NCBI RefSeq assembly: GCF_001280255.1
Contig: NZ_LHCI01000106.1
Coordinates: 1,341,766 to 1,405,765, forward strand
Direction: 5' to 3'
Length of the DNA: 64,000 nucleotides
From: Thermus aquaticus
GTDB lineage: Bacteria; Deinococcota; Deinococci; Deinococcales; Thermaceae
In this document: positions 24,605-35,651 of the stretch, piece after piece
Numbering within the stretch: position 1 is the stretch's first letter
How the letters are laid out: every line of letters begins with the position of its first letter
The notes under the pieces: generated by a model
The model's database searches: none
What the model was told of the DNA's origin: nothing
What the model saw: the letters and a program-made list of their open reading frames with translations, nothing else
Made by a program: the position numbers and the translations under genes

Positions 24605-25567
24605 ATGGAGGCCCCGAACCCCTCCCTGGAGGCCTGGCCCAGGCCCCGCCTGGTGGTGAGCGCCTGCCTGGGCTTCGCCGCCGTGCGCTACTCGGGAGAG
24701 CTGATCCCCGACAAGGTTGTGGCCGCCCTGAAGGCGCACGTGGACTTCGTGCCCGTCTGCCCCGAGGTGGAGATCGGCCTCGGGGTGCCCAGGCCCACGG
24801 TGCGCCTGGTGCGGGGCGAGGATGGGCCCAGGATGGTCCAGCCCAAGACGGGGGAGGACCTGACGGAAAGGATGCGGGCCTTCAGCCGGGCCTTCCTCTC
24901 CGGCCTGGGGGAGGTGGAGGGCTTCATCCTGAAAAACCGCTCCCCCACCTGCGCCCTCAAGGACGCCAAGGTCTACGCCTACGCCGACCAGGGGGGCGCC
25001 GTGGGCCACGGGCCCGGCCTCTTCGCCCAGGCGGTGATGGCGGCCTTTCCCCTCCTGCCCAAGGAGGACGAGGGGCGGCTCACCAGCGCCCGCGTCCGGG
25101 CCCAATTCTTCACCCGCATCTTCGGCCTGGCCCGGCTTAGGCGACTTGGGGACCTGGGCGAGCTCATGGCCTTCCACGCCCGCTACAAGCTCCTCCTCAT
25201 GGCCTACAGCCAGAAGGAGACCCGGGCCCTGGGCCGGCTTCTGGGCGAGGCCCGGGGGAAGGCCTTTCGGGAGGTGCTTCGGGCCTACGAGGAGGGCTTC
25301 CTCAGGGCCACGGAAAAGCCCTACCGCCTGGGGGCCATGGCCGATGCCCTTCTCCACGCCTTTGGCTACTTTAAGAAGGGCCTAAACGCCCGGGAGAAGG
25401 CCCACTTCCTGGACCTTTTGCTGGACTTCCGCGAGGAGCGGGCGCCCCTCGAGGCCCCCCTGGCCCTCCTCCATTCCTGGGCGCTCCGCTTCGGCCAGGA
25501 GTACATAGAAGCCCAGGCCCTCCTGATGCCCTACCCCAAGCCCCTCATGGACCTGAAGAGTTCCTGA
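24605..25567 (+). CDS. DUF523 + DUF1722 (YbgA-like) fusion protein
   Basis: 320-residue cytoplasmic protein. Residues about 15-150 are DUF523 (VSACLGFAAVRYSG, VPVCPEVEIGLGVPRPTVRL, ILKNRSPTCAL with conserved cysteines). About 170-300 is DUF1722/YbgA (FHARYKLLLMAYSQ, FGYFKKGLNAREKAHFLDLL). In E. coli ybgA is next to the photolyase gene, and here it flanks a light-regulated carotenoid/photolyase cluster. A photoprotection- or nucleobase-repair-related role is inferred; biochemical function unknown. Leaderless start (TAGCAT, 6 nt, ATG). Confidence 0.88.
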   Translation: MEAPNPSLEAWPRPRLVVSACLGFAAVRYSGELIPDKVVAALKAHVDFVPVCPEVEIGLGVPRPTVRLVRGEDGPRMVQPKTGEDLTERMRAFSRAFLSGLGEVEGFILKNRSPTCALKDAKVYAYADQGGAVGHGPGLFAQAVMAAFPLLPKEDEGRLTSARVRAQFFTRIFGLARLRRLGDLGELMAFHARYKLLLMAYSQKETRALGRLLGEARGKAFREVLRAYEEGFLRATEKPYRLGAMADALLHAFGYFKKGLNAREKAHFLDLLLDFREERAPLEAPLALLHSWALRFGQEYIEAQALLMPYPKPLMDLKSS

Positions 25568-28154
<2,587 letters not shown>

Positions 28155-28166
28155 GGGAGGAGTCTA
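28155..28166 (-). promoter_or_regulatory. Leaderless promoter of crtI
   Basis: TAGACT (28166-28161) then CCTCCC and ATG. No convincing -35, which would suit an activator-dependent promoter such as one driven by LdrP (inference). Confidence 0.55.
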
Positions 28167-28207
28167 CCAGGCTCCTTTACCGGGAAAGATGGGCCTGGCC
28201 CACCTTT

Positions 28208-28249
28208 CATACCACCCCATGCTGGCTTGCGCCAGCATGGGGTGGTGTC
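28208..28249. repeat. Dispersed palindromic repeat, family B, copy 2 (perfect)
   Basis: ACCACCCCATGCTGGC (28211-28226), loop TTGC, GCCAGCATGGGGTGGT (28231-28246): a perfect 16-bp stem between the glycosyltransferase stop and crtI. It is not followed by a U-tract on the minus strand, so it is more a REP-like element than a classical terminator. Confidence 0.85.
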
Positions 28250-29252
28250 AAAGGGGCCTACCCTTCCAGGTTTTTCCCGGGAGGAGGGCCCTGAGGTATA
28301 CGGGCATGAGGAGGAGCGGGGCCAGGGGCGTGAGGAGGGCGGGGAGGAGGGGGCCTTTGAGGACGAGCTGGACGGCCAGGCGCTCCAAGAGGCCCAGAAG
28401 CCCCAGGTCAAAGCGGCCGAGGAGCCAGGGCAGGGTGTAGAGGGCCAGGTGGTAGAACGCCGAGCCTAGGAGGACGGCGGGGTTTTTCAGGTGGATGTCC
28501 AGGAAGTTCTTGGCGAAGCCCTTAAGGGCCTCGCCGTAGCCCCTGTACATCCGCACCCGGAAAAGCGCCACGCCCAGGTAGAGGCCGTAGCGGCCCGCCC
28601 TTCGGGCCAGGGCCACGTCCTCCAGGACCTCTTCCCGCACCGCCCTGTGCCCCCCCATGGCCCAGTAGGCCTCCTTCCGGAAGGCCAGGACCTGGCCGTT
28701 GGCCAGGCGCAGGGCCTCCAGGGCGGGGTGGGGCAGGAAGGAGAGGAGCCCGTTCATGACGAAGGCCTCCACCACCCCCTCCTGCCGGGGCAGGGCCGAG
28801 ACCAGGTCCTTGCCCTCCAGGGCGGAAAGGAGCCCCCCCAAGGCCCCTTCCTCCCAGAGGACATCGGCGTCGGTGAAGACCAGGACCTCCCCTCGGGCCG
28901 CTTGGGCCAGCTGCCAAGAGGCCCAGTTCTTCCCCCGCCAGCCCGGGGGGAGGGGCTTCCCGCGGAGGAGGCGGAAGCCGGGATGCCCCCCGGCCACCTC
29001 CTGGGCTACCCGGGCCGTCTCGTCTTCGGAGAGGTCGTCCAGGACCAGGACCTCGAGGGCCCCCTGGTGGAGGAGGGTGGGGAGGGTGCGCCTCAGGTTT
29101 TCCGCCTCGTTCCGGGCGGGGACCAGGATGGAGGCCGTGGGCCTTTCCGGCGTGGGGCCCGGGCGGAGGCGGGGAAAGCGGAGGAGGTTATGGAGGAGGG
29201 CGAGCCACCTCATGAGGAGGAAGAGAAAGACCCCGAAGAAGAAGTCGCCCAT
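28248..29252 (-). CDS. Family 2 glycosyltransferase, probable carotenoid glucosyltransferase
   Basis: 334-residue membrane-associated GT2: N-terminal hydrophobic anchor (FFFGVFLFLLMRWLALL), ASILVPARNEAENLRRTLPT, the DDLSEDETA and FTDADV (DxD-type) metal sites, EDVALARRAG, and C-terminal hydrophobic helices. This architecture resembles CrtQ of the staphyloxanthin pathway. With the acyltransferase next door it would glucosylate zeaxanthin and allow its acylation, giving the thermozeaxanthins known from Thermus. Substrate assignment is by context. ATG overlaps the acyltransferase stop (TGATG). Confidence 0.82.
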   Translation of the reverse strand: MGDFFFGVFLFLLMRWLALLHNLLRFPRLRPGPTPERPTASILVPARNEAENLRRTLPTLLHQGALEVLVLDDLSEDETARVAQEVAGGHPGFRLLRGKPLPPGWRGKNWASWQLAQAARGEVLVFTDADVLWEEGALGGLLSALEGKDLVSALPRQEGVVEAFVMNGLLSFLPHPALEALRLANGQVLAFRKEAYWAMGGHRAVREEVLEDVALARRAGRYGLYLGVALFRVRMYRGYGEALKGFAKNFLDIHLKNPAVLLGSAFYHLALYTLPWLLGRFDLGLLGLLERLAVQLVLKGPLLPALLTPLAPLLLMPVYLRALLPGKTWKGRPL

Positions 29253-29914
29253 CAGCGAAAAAGCCTCACCAGGGGGCTTAGCCTTTCCTCCAGGCTCCGC
29301 CTTCCCTTTAGGACCTCCCGGAAGCCCTCCGGGGTCTTTCTGGGGTGGGTGCGCCTTAAGGTCTCGTCCAGCTCCTGAAGAAGCCCCCTTAGCGCCCCTT
29401 CCAGGTCCACGTCCGGGGAAAGGGGCGGGGCCACCAGGAGAAAGGCCTCGGGGTGCTCAAACCCCCTGAGGACTACCCGGCAGGCCACGGGGAGGAGGGG
29501 AACCCCAGCCCGCCTCGCCAGCCAGGCCGCACCAGGCTTCAAGGGGCCCAGGGGCCCGGGGTAGCGCATCTCCCCTTCGGGAAAAAGGGCCACCCAGGCC
29601 CCCTCCTTAAGGCGCCTCAGGGCCTCCCGGACCCGCCTGGCCTCGAGGGCCCCAAGGAGCCTAAGCACCGGGAAGGCCTTCAGGTTCTCCTCGGCCACCA
29701 GGAGGCTGGCCGACCGCCTCTCTCGCCTGGAAAGAAACCAGACCAGGTGGCCGTCAAAGAAGCTGTGGTGGTTCATGGCCAGCACCAGAGGCCCCTTGGG
29801 CACCTCCCCCTTCAGGTACACGCCCCGGAGGCTTCCCTTGAGGCTTAGGAGCAGAAATCCCCCCACGATGGCGGAGAGGAGCTTCCCCAAAGGCCTTTCC
29901 TGAAGGGCCTCCAT
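29252..29914 (-). CDS. PlsC-like acyltransferase, probable carotenoid-glucoside acylation
   Basis: 220-residue 1-acylglycerol-3-phosphate acyltransferase-like protein. The catalytic NHHSFFDGH (HX4D-type) motif lies near residues 55-63, followed by FPEGEMR near 125 and a PLLPVACRV strand. An N-terminal hydrophobic segment anchors it to the membrane. In this operon it most likely esterifies the glucose of zeaxanthin glucoside with a branched fatty acid; a general phospholipid role cannot be excluded. Six bp separate it from the lycopene cyclase stop. Confidence 0.82.
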   Translation of the reverse strand: MEALQERPLGKLLSAIVGGFLLLSLKGSLRGVYLKGEVPKGPLVLAMNHHSFFDGHLVWFLSRRERRSASLLVAEENLKAFPVLRLLGALEARRVREALRRLKEGAWVALFPEGEMRYPGPLGPLKPGAAWLARRAGVPLLPVACRVVLRGFEHPEAFLLVAPPLSPDVDLEGALRGLLQELDETLRRTHPRKTPEGFREVLKGRRSLEERLSPLVRLFR

Positions 29915-29919
29915 GGGGG

Positions 29920-30621
29920 CTATTTTAGGCGCCTCAGGGCCTCGGGGTGCCAGGCCAGAAGGAGGCCCTGGACCACGGCCAGGTTGGTGAAGAGGAAAAA
30001 GAGCATCTCCTCTAGAGGAAGCCCCGCCAGGCCCAGGCCCAGGGTATATTCCTTGGAAATCCACCAGATCCCTTCCCGGGTAATGGCGTAAAAGTCGGCG
30101 AACCAGAGGTAGAGGGTGGGGAGGGCCGTCCCCAGGAGGAGGGGTTTCCGCCAGGCCACAAGGAGGTCCCCCCCAAAGGCCCACTGCAGGACGAAGACGG
30201 GGGCGAAGTAGGCCAGGATCAGGCCCAGGTAGAGGTACTCGCCCCCAAGGGCCAGGAGCATCACCCCCAAGGCGGCGACGAGGAGCCAGAACCCTCCCCC
30301 CACCACCCGGAAGAGGCCCGGCCCCCCCGGGGGCGGAGCCCCCGCCAGCCGCAAGAGGAGGGCCCCGGTGAGGAGAGGCTGGAGGACGAAAAAAAGGTAC
30401 TCCTCCAGGGGCACGTAGCCGATGCGGAGGAGGACCCGGCCCTCGGGGTAGCCCCAGACCCCCCGGTAGACCAGGAAGTTGTCCCAGGGGGTGGTGTAGA
30501 GGAGGGCGATGAGGGGCATGAGGAGGTAGGCCCAAAGCCTAGGGGGCCTGGGCCTGGTCCAGAGGAGGAGGAGAAGGAGTGGGGGAAGGATAAAGACCAG
30601 GTGGAACTCCAGGTAGGTCAT
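29920..30621 (-). CDS. crtY: Lycopene beta-cyclase, CrtYcd/CarR type
   Basis: 233-residue polytopic membrane protein with about six to seven helices. The paired motifs PLEEYLFFVLQP and PLEEMLFFLFTN are the signature of heterodimer-derived (CrtYc/CrtYd) cyclases, here fused in one chain; PWDNFLVYRGVWGY also fits. It converts lycopene to beta-carotene. ATG overlaps the P450 stop (ATGA). Distinct from the soluble FAD-type CrtY. Confidence 0.92.
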   Translation of the reverse strand: MTYLEFHLVFILPPLLLLLLWTRPRPPRLWAYLLMPLIALLYTTPWDNFLVYRGVWGYPEGRVLLRIGYVPLEEYLFFVLQPLLTGALLLRLAGAPPPGGPGLFRVVGGGFWLLVAALGVMLLALGGEYLYLGLILAYFAPVFVLQWAFGGDLLVAWRKPLLLGTALPTLYLWFADFYAITREGIWWISKEYTLGLGLAGLPLEEMLFFLFTNLAVVQGLLLAWHPEALRRLK

Positions 30622-31790
30622 GCCCGCACCTCCAGGGGCTTGGGGGTTGCCCAGAGCCCCCCTTCCGGCCTCAGGGTCACCTGGGCCAGGACCCGGGGGG
30701 TGGGGAGGGGGTCCAGGCGGAAGCGGCGGAAGAAGGCCCCTAGGACGACGGGGCCTTCCAGGAGGGCGAAGTCCCGGCCCAGGCAGAGCCTCTGCCCTAG
30801 GCCGAAGGGGAAGTACCGCCCCGAGGGCGTGCCCTTCTCCTCCAGGAAGCGCTCCGGCCGGAAACTCTCGCCGTCGGGGAAGTAAAGCCTCTGGGTCACG
30901 TAGGGGGAGAGGACCAGGGTGGTGCCTGGGGGAAGGGTCGTTCCGTCCAGGGCGAAGGGGCCTTCCGCCTTGCGGGTCAGGATCCAGGCCGGCGGGAAGA
31001 GGCGCAGAGCCTCCTGGAAGGCGGCCAGGGCGGCTTCCTCGCTCTTGGCCACCCGGCTTTGCCACTCGGGGTGGTGGGAGAGGAGGTAAAGGGACCAGGT
31101 GAGGGCGCTGGCCACGGTCTCGTGCCCGGCCACCAGGAGGGTCACGGCTTCGGCGAGGGCCCTTTCCCGGGGGAGGTGGGAGAGGGGTGGGTGGCCTATT
31201 AGGGCCTCGGCCTCCCGGTAAAGGGCGGCCTTGGCTCTTTGAAAGCGGGCCTCTTGGAAGGGGTTGAGGAGGGCAAGGGGGGAGCGGGTTTGGGCCATGA
31301 CGCGGTCCAGGGCTTCCAGGGAAAGCTCCGCCAGCCTTGGGGAAAGGGGCCTGCCGAAAAGGGCTACCCCGAGAAGCCTCAGGGAGAGGGCCAGCATCTC
31401 GTGGTCCAGGTCCCGCACCTCTTCCCGCCAGGGGGCGAAGAAGGCCTCGGCCTCGGCCTCCATGGCCGGGCGGTACTCCCGCACCGCCTTGGGAAGGAAG
31501 GGGTCTTTGAGGGCCTTGCGGGCCTCCTTCCAGCCCTTGCCCCAGTCGGTGAGGAGGCCCCTGCCGGTGAGGCGGGCGAGGGCCCGGTACTGGAAGGTGG
31601 CCTTGGTGAGCCCTTCTGCCAGAAGGACCCTCTCCACGCCTTCGGGGTCAAAGACCAGGGCCAGAGGGAGGCCCGGCAGGGGCAGGAAGAGGCGGGGGTG
31701 GGCCCGACCCCACTCCAGGAGGACGGCGAGGGGGTCCTGCTGGAGACGCTTCAGGTGGGGCAGGGCCTCCTTGAGGTCTAAGCGCTCCAT
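30618..31790 (-). CDS. cyp175A1: Cytochrome P450 CYP175A1, beta-carotene 3-hydroxylase
   Basis: 390-residue soluble P450 that hydroxylates beta-carotene to zeaxanthin. Heme-ligand Cys336 in FGLGQRLCLGRDF, the AGHETV oxygen-activation motif at 221-226, and ExxR at 260-263 are all present, at positions matching T. thermophilus CYP175A1, to which the whole sequence aligns by eye. TATCTT lies 6 nt before the ATG, suggesting its own leaderless promoter inside the cluster. Confidence 0.97.
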   Translation of the reverse strand: MERLDLKEALPHLKRLQQDPLAVLLEWGRAHPRLFLPLPGLPLALVFDPEGVERVLLAEGLTKATFQYRALARLTGRGLLTDWGKGWKEARKALKDPFLPKAVREYRPAMEAEAEAFFAPWREEVRDLDHEMLALSLRLLGVALFGRPLSPRLAELSLEALDRVMAQTRSPLALLNPFQEARFQRAKAALYREAEALIGHPPLSHLPRERALAEAVTLLVAGHETVASALTWSLYLLSHHPEWQSRVAKSEEAALAAFQEALRLFPPAWILTRKAEGPFALDGTTLPPGTTLVLSPYVTQRLYFPDGESFRPERFLEEKGTPSGRYFPFGLGQRLCLGRDFALLEGPVVLGAFFRRFRLDPLPTPRVLAQVTLRPEGGLWATPKPLEVRA

Positions 31791-31804
31791 GGGGCCAAGA
31801 TACC

Positions 31805-31984
31805 CTAGCGGCGGATGACGGGGCAGAACCCCGTGCGGGCCATCACCAGGGCCAAGACCGCCAGGCCCAGGAAGAGGAGCTTTTCCTCGTGAAAGGAGGC
31901 CAGGAGGAGGAAGAGGCTCGCCAGGCCGTAACGGAAGAGGGCGATGGTCCTCAGAGTCCTTTGGGGGTCGCGCACCTTGAACAT
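31805..31984 (-). CDS. Small DUF2892-like membrane protein, 59 aa
   Basis: Short gene between photolyase and P450. The product begins MFKVRDPQRTLRTIALFRYG, has two hydrophobic helices (LASLFLLLASF and LGLAVLALVMARTGF) and ends TGFCPVIRR, matching the DUF2892/YgaP-type two-helix domain with its TGFCP motif. TATCCT lies 6 nt before the ATG. The C-terminal Cys is conserved in the family. Function unknown; its place inside a photoprotection operon is notable. Confidence 0.8.
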   Translation of the reverse strand: MFKVRDPQRTLRTIALFRYGLASLFLLLASFHEEKLLFLGLAVLALVMARTGFCPVIRR

Positions 31985-32027
31985 AACCCTAGGATAGGGG
32001 AGGGGGTATGGGGAAGTGGGCTTCCCG

Positions 32028-33281
32028 CTACGTTATTAGGCCTTTGGCCAGGGCCAGGTAGCGCCTTCGGGCCTCCGCCAGGTCCACCACGGGGTCCTTG
32101 GGCTCGTAGGAGGGATATTCCGGGGCGAAGCGCCGGAGCCAGGCCCCGTCCGGGTCGTGGCGCCGGCCCTGCTCCACCAGGTTGAAGACGCGGAAGTAGG
32201 GGGCGGCGTCCACCCCCAGGCCCCCCGCCCACTGCCAGCCCTGGAGGTTCACCGCCCGGTCCCCGTCCAGGAGGAGGTGGCGGAAGGCCTCCTCTGCCTT
32301 CTGCCAGGGGAGGAGGAGGTACTTGACGGCGAACTGGGCCACGGCCATCCGGGCCCGGTTGGAGAGGGAGCCGGTGGCCTGGAGCTCCCGCATGGCGGCG
32401 TCCACCAGGGGCACCCCGGTCTTCCCCAGGTACCAGGCCTGAAAGAGCTCCTCGTCCTCCGTCCAGGGCAGGGCCTCAAAGCGGGCGTCCAGGGCCCTTT
32501 GGGCCATCTCGGGGAAGTGGTAGAGGAGGTGGTAGGAGAAGTCCCGCCAGAGGAGCTCCGCCACCCACTTCCTGGCCCCCTCGCCTCCCCGCCTCAGGGC
32601 CTCCCAGGCCGCCTCTCGGGGGCTGAGGACCCCCGGGGCGAAGTAGGGGGAGAGCCTCGAGCCCCCCTCCCCGTCCAGGCGGTTCCGCTCCAGGGGATAG
32701 CGGGGGAGCCGGGTGTCCAAGAAGGCCTGGAGCCTAGCCCAGGCGGCTTCTTCCCCGGGCTGGGGCAGGGGGAGGCCGGGGTCCTCCTGGGGAATCTCTC
32801 CTTCCTCCGGGGCCTGGGGCAGGGCCTCGGGGGCGGGGAGGGGCGGGTCCAGGCCCTGGAAGTTCCGGCTGAAGGGGGTGTAGACCCGGTGGGCCCGGGG
32901 GAGGTCCGGGGGGATGAGGTGGGGGGCGGGGAGGAGGTGGAGGGGGACGCCCAAGGCCGCCTCCGTCCTCGCATCCCGGTAGCGGCCGTAGGGGGTGTAG
33001 CTTTTGAGGGCGTAGACCGCCTTGGCCTTCAGCCTTCGGGCCACCTCCGGCACCCGCTCCCAGGGGAGGCCCTCCACCACCCACAGCGCCCCGCCCCGCT
33101 CCCGGTAGGCGGCCCTGAGGGCGCGGACGTTCTCCAAAAACCAGGCCCGCCGCCTGGGGGAGGTCCTCAGGTTGTTGGGGTCCAGGACCACCAGGCCCAC
33201 CAGGGGCCCCTGGGATAGGGCCTGAAGGAGGGCGGGGTGGTCCTTGAGGCGCAGGTCGCCCCGGTGCCAGACCAGGTTCAT
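32028..33281 (-). CDS. phr: Deoxyribodipyrimidine photolyase
   Basis: 417-residue FAD photolyase repairing cyclobutane pyrimidine dimers with blue light. N-terminal alpha/beta domain (LVWHRGDLRLKDHPAL), FAD-domain motifs NRLDGEGGSRLSPYFAPGVL, ELLWRDFSYHLLYHFP, ATGSLSNRARMAVAQF and LGVDAAPYFRVFNL. Length matches the T. thermophilus enzyme. Its ATG overlaps the crtB stop, so repair and pigment synthesis are coupled under the light-controlled crtB promoter. Confidence 0.96.
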   Translation of the reverse strand: MNLVWHRGDLRLKDHPALLQALSQGPLVGLVVLDPNNLRTSPRRRAWFLENVRALRAAYRERGGALWVVEGLPWERVPEVARRLKAKAVYALKSYTPYGRYRDARTEAALGVPLHLLPAPHLIPPDLPRAHRVYTPFSRNFQGLDPPLPAPEALPQAPEEGEIPQEDPGLPLPQPGEEAAWARLQAFLDTRLPRYPLERNRLDGEGGSRLSPYFAPGVLSPREAAWEALRRGGEGARKWVAELLWRDFSYHLLYHFPEMAQRALDARFEALPWTEDEELFQAWYLGKTGVPLVDAAMRELQATGSLSNRARMAVAQFAVKYLLLPWQKAEEAFRHLLLDGDRAVNLQGWQWAGGLGVDAAPYFRVFNLVEQGRRHDPDGAWLRRFAPEYPSYEPKDPVVDLAEARRRYLALAKGLIT

Positions 33282-34105
33282 GGCCGCGCCGCCAGTAGGG
33301 CCTTGGGGAGGAGCAAAAGCCTCTCCCAGGGCTTGAGGTGGGCCCGGCGCCTCAGGTTGTCGTACCCCTGGAGGCGGAGCTTGTCCAGGATGCCCTGGTA
33401 CTGCAAGGCGGCCAGGGCGATGGCGGCCCGCCCCACCTGGAGGTGGCGGAGCCCCTCCAGGCCCTCCCGGTAAAGGGCCCGGGCCTTGGCCTCCAGGTGG
33501 GCCATGAGGGCCCGGTAGCCGGGGGTGATGTGGCCTTCCCGAAGGTCTTCCAGCTTCACCCCATAGGCCTCCAACAGGTCCAGGGGCAGGTAGAGCCGGT
33601 CCCGGGCCAGGTCCTCCCCCACGTCCCGCAGGATGTTGGTGAGCTGCATGGCCTGGCCCAGGCGGATGGCCTTGGCCTCGGCCTCGAGGGTCCCCCCGGC
33701 GATGGGGGCCATCATCCGGCCCACGGTGCCCGCCACCCGGTAGCAGTAGGTGAATAGCTCTTCCTCGGTCTTCAGGCGCACGGGGCCCAGGTCGGTGAGG
33801 AAGCCCTCCTTCATGTGGGCGAAGGCCTCAAAGGGGATGGGCCAGCGCTCCAGGGCCCAGGTGAGGCCCCGCTCCCAGTTCTCCCGGGGCCTTCCGGCGT
33901 AGGCCCGCTCCACCCCTTCCCACCAGGCCTCAAGGGCCTCCTCGCCCCCGCCTTCCCCGTCCACGGCCTCGTCCCCCAGGCGGCAGGCGGCGTAGACCGC
34001 CCAAGCCCCCTTCCTGGCCTCCGGGGGAAAGAGGCGGCTTCCCAAGTAAAAGGTGGCGGAGTGGGCCCGGATCACCCGGGAGAGGGCGTTCCAGTCGGGC
34101 TCCAT
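33278..34105 (-). CDS. crtB: Phytoene synthase CrtB
   Basis: 275-residue head-to-head prenyl synthase condensing two GGPP to phytoene. Both Asp-rich motifs are present: GDEAVDG in the first half and LTNILRDVGEDLARDR in the second. ATG 34105 was chosen because GGAGG precedes it and it gives MEPDWNALSRVIRAHSATFY, like the T. thermophilus start. First gene of the leftward carotenoid operon, divergent from carH. Confidence 0.95.
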   Translation of the reverse strand: MEPDWNALSRVIRAHSATFYLGSRLFPPEARKGAWAVYAACRLGDEAVDGEGGGEEALEAWWEGVERAYAGRPRENWERGLTWALERWPIPFEAFAHMKEGFLTDLGPVRLKTEEELFTYCYRVAGTVGRMMAPIAGGTLEAEAKAIRLGQAMQLTNILRDVGEDLARDRLYLPLDLLEAYGVKLEDLREGHITPGYRALMAHLEAKARALYREGLEGLRHLQVGRAAIALAALQYQGILDKLRLQGYDNLRRRAHLKPWERLLLLPKALLAARP

Positions 34106-34214
34106 ATAGCCTCCACTTTCAGGATACTTCAGGAAAGAGACCTTTGCCCCGGCCACACTCGGCCGAGGTGAACCAAAGCTTGACAAAACCTGAACAACCC
34201 CTTAAGCTAAAGCC
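34106..34214. promoter_or_regulatory. crtB/carH divergent control region
   Basis: For carH: TTGACA (34180-34185), 17 bp, TAAGCT (34203-34208), AAAGCC, ATG, a near-consensus leaderless promoter. For crtB: TATCCT about 17 nt before the ATG, with no good -35, as for an activator-dependent promoter. A palindrome CTCGGCCGAG (34158-34167) lies between them and is a candidate operator for CarH or LdrP. T. thermophilus control of this promoter pair by LitR/CarH (repression in the dark) and LdrP (activation) is established; binding to this palindrome is my inference. Confidence 0.7.
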
Positions 34215-35066
34215 ATGACCCGTCCTGGGGTGTACACCATCGCCGAGGTGGAGGCCATGACCGGCCTCTCCGCCGAGGTCCTCAGGCAGTGGGAGCGCCG
34301 CTACGGCTTCCCCAGGCCCGAGCGCACCCCCGGGGGGCACCGCCTCTACCGCCAGGAGGAGGTGGAGGCCTTAAGGACCATCCGCCGTTGGCTGGAGGAA
34401 GGGGCCACGCCCCAGGCCGCCATCCGCCGCTACCTGGCCCAGGAGGGCTCCTTTGAGGGCCTGGAGGAGGGCCTCTACCGGGCCCTTTTGGCCGCCGACC
34501 TCCAGGAGGCCGAGGCCCTCTTCCGCCGGGGGGTGCGGCTTTTGGGCCCCGAGGGGGCCATCACCCGCCTCCTCGTCCCCGTCCTCAAGCGGGTGGGGGA
34601 GGCCTGGCACCAGGGGGAGGTGGGGGTGGCCGAGGAGCACCTGGCCACCACCTTCCTCCGGGCCAGGCTCCAGGAGCTTCTGGACCTGGCGGGCCTCCCC
34701 CCGGGGCCCCCCATTCTGGTGACCACGCCCCCCGGGGAGCGGCACGAAATCGGGGCCATGCTGGCGGCCTACGCCCTGAGGCGCCGGGGGCTTCCCGCCC
34801 TCTACCTGGGCCCCGATATCCCCCTCCCCGACCTCCGGAGCCTGGCGGAGCGCCTAGGGGCCCGGGCCGTGGTCCTTTCCGTCTCCCTCCCCGATCACCT
34901 GAAGGCCCTGCCCGAGGGGGCCCTGGCCTCCCTGGGTCCCAGGGTCTACCTGGGGGGGCGGGGGGCCTCGCCGGAAGAGGCCCATCGCCTCGGGGCCCGG
35001 TACGTGGAGGGCCTCGAGGGCCTGGCCCAAGAGCTGTGGCAGGCCAAAAAGGAGGAGGAAGCATGA
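34215..35066 (+). CDS. carH: CarH/LitR, adenosylcobalamin-dependent photoreceptor repressor
   Basis: 283-residue MerR-family regulator. Residues 1-75: winged HTH ([20 protein letters not shown]). A four-helix bundle carries Trp131-His132 and Glu141-His142 (W-x9-EH), capping the AdoCbl upper face. The Rossmann B12 domain has the lower-axial His177 in ERHEIGAML. Residue numbers coincide with T. thermophilus CarH. In the dark the AdoCbl-bound tetramer represses crtB and itself; light breaks the Co-C bond and releases DNA. Overlaps ldrP by 4 bp. Confidence 0.97.
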   Translation: MTRPGVYTIAEVEAMTGLSAEVLRQWERRYGFPRPERTPGGHRLYRQEEVEALRTIRRWLEEGATPQAAIRRYLAQEGSFEGLEEGLYRALLAADLQEAEALFRRGVRLLGPEGAITRLLVPVLKRVGEAWHQGEVGVAEEHLATTFLRARLQELLDLAGLPPGPPILVTTPPGERHEIGAMLAAYALRRRGLPALYLGPDIPLPDLRSLAERLGARAVVLSVSLPDHLKALPEGALASLGPRVYLGGRGASPEEAHRLGARYVEGLEGLAQELWQAKKEEEA

Positions 35067-35650
35067 AGAAGTTCGGCCGCAAGGAGACCATCTACCTAAG
35101 GGGCGAAAGCGCCCACACCCTGTACCGCCTGGAGGAGGGCCTGGTCCGCATTGTGGAGCTCCTGCCCGATGGCCGCCTCATCACCCTCCGCCACGTCCTG
35201 CCCGGGGACTACTTCGGGGAGGAGGCCCTGGAGGGCAAGCGCTACCGCTACACCGCCGAGGCCATGACCGAGGTGGCCGTCCAGGGCTTTGACCCCAGGG
35301 CCATGAACCACGAGGCCCTCCACGCCGTGGCCAGAAACCTGGCCCGGCAGATGCGCCGGGTCCACGCCTACGAGGCCCACCTGCAGACGGGGGAGCTCCG
35401 GTCCCGCATCGCCCGCTACCTCCTCTTCCTGGCCGACACGCCCGCCTCCTTCCGCGACGAAAAGGGCCTTTACGTGACCGCCTCCCACGAGGAGATCGCC
35501 GACGCCACCGCCTCCACCCGGGAGTCGGTCTCCAAGATCCTTTCCGACCTGCGCCAGGAGGGCCTCATCGCCACCGCCTACCGCAAGGTCTACCTCCTGG
35601 ACCTAGGGGCCTTGGAGGAGGCGGCGGAAGGGGTTTTGGAGGCCGCCTAG
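35063..35650 (+). CDS. ldrP: LdrP, CRP/FNR-family activator
   Basis: 195-residue CRP-superfamily regulator: N-terminal cupin-like effector domain ([20 protein letters not shown]), a long dimerisation helix and a C-terminal HTH ([20 protein letters not shown]). It lacks clear cAMP ligands or Fe-S cysteines. In T. thermophilus the orthologue activates carotenoid, photolyase and P450 genes when CarH repression is lifted. ATG overlaps the carH stop (ATGA). Confidence 0.93.
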   Translation: MKKFGRKETIYLRGESAHTLYRLEEGLVRIVELLPDGRLITLRHVLPGDYFGEEALEGKRYRYTAEAMTEVAVQGFDPRAMNHEALHAVARNLARQMRRVHAYEAHLQTGELRSRIARYLLFLADTPASFRDEKGLYVTASHEEIADATASTRESVSKILSDLRQEGLIATAYRKVYLLDLGALEEAAEGVLEAA

Positions 35651-35651
35651 G

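Noticed and set aside
28208-28249. Calling the 16-bp palindrome a rho-independent terminator
   Set aside because: No U-tract on the transcribed strand, and related copies occur elsewhere, so it is listed as a dispersed repeat.
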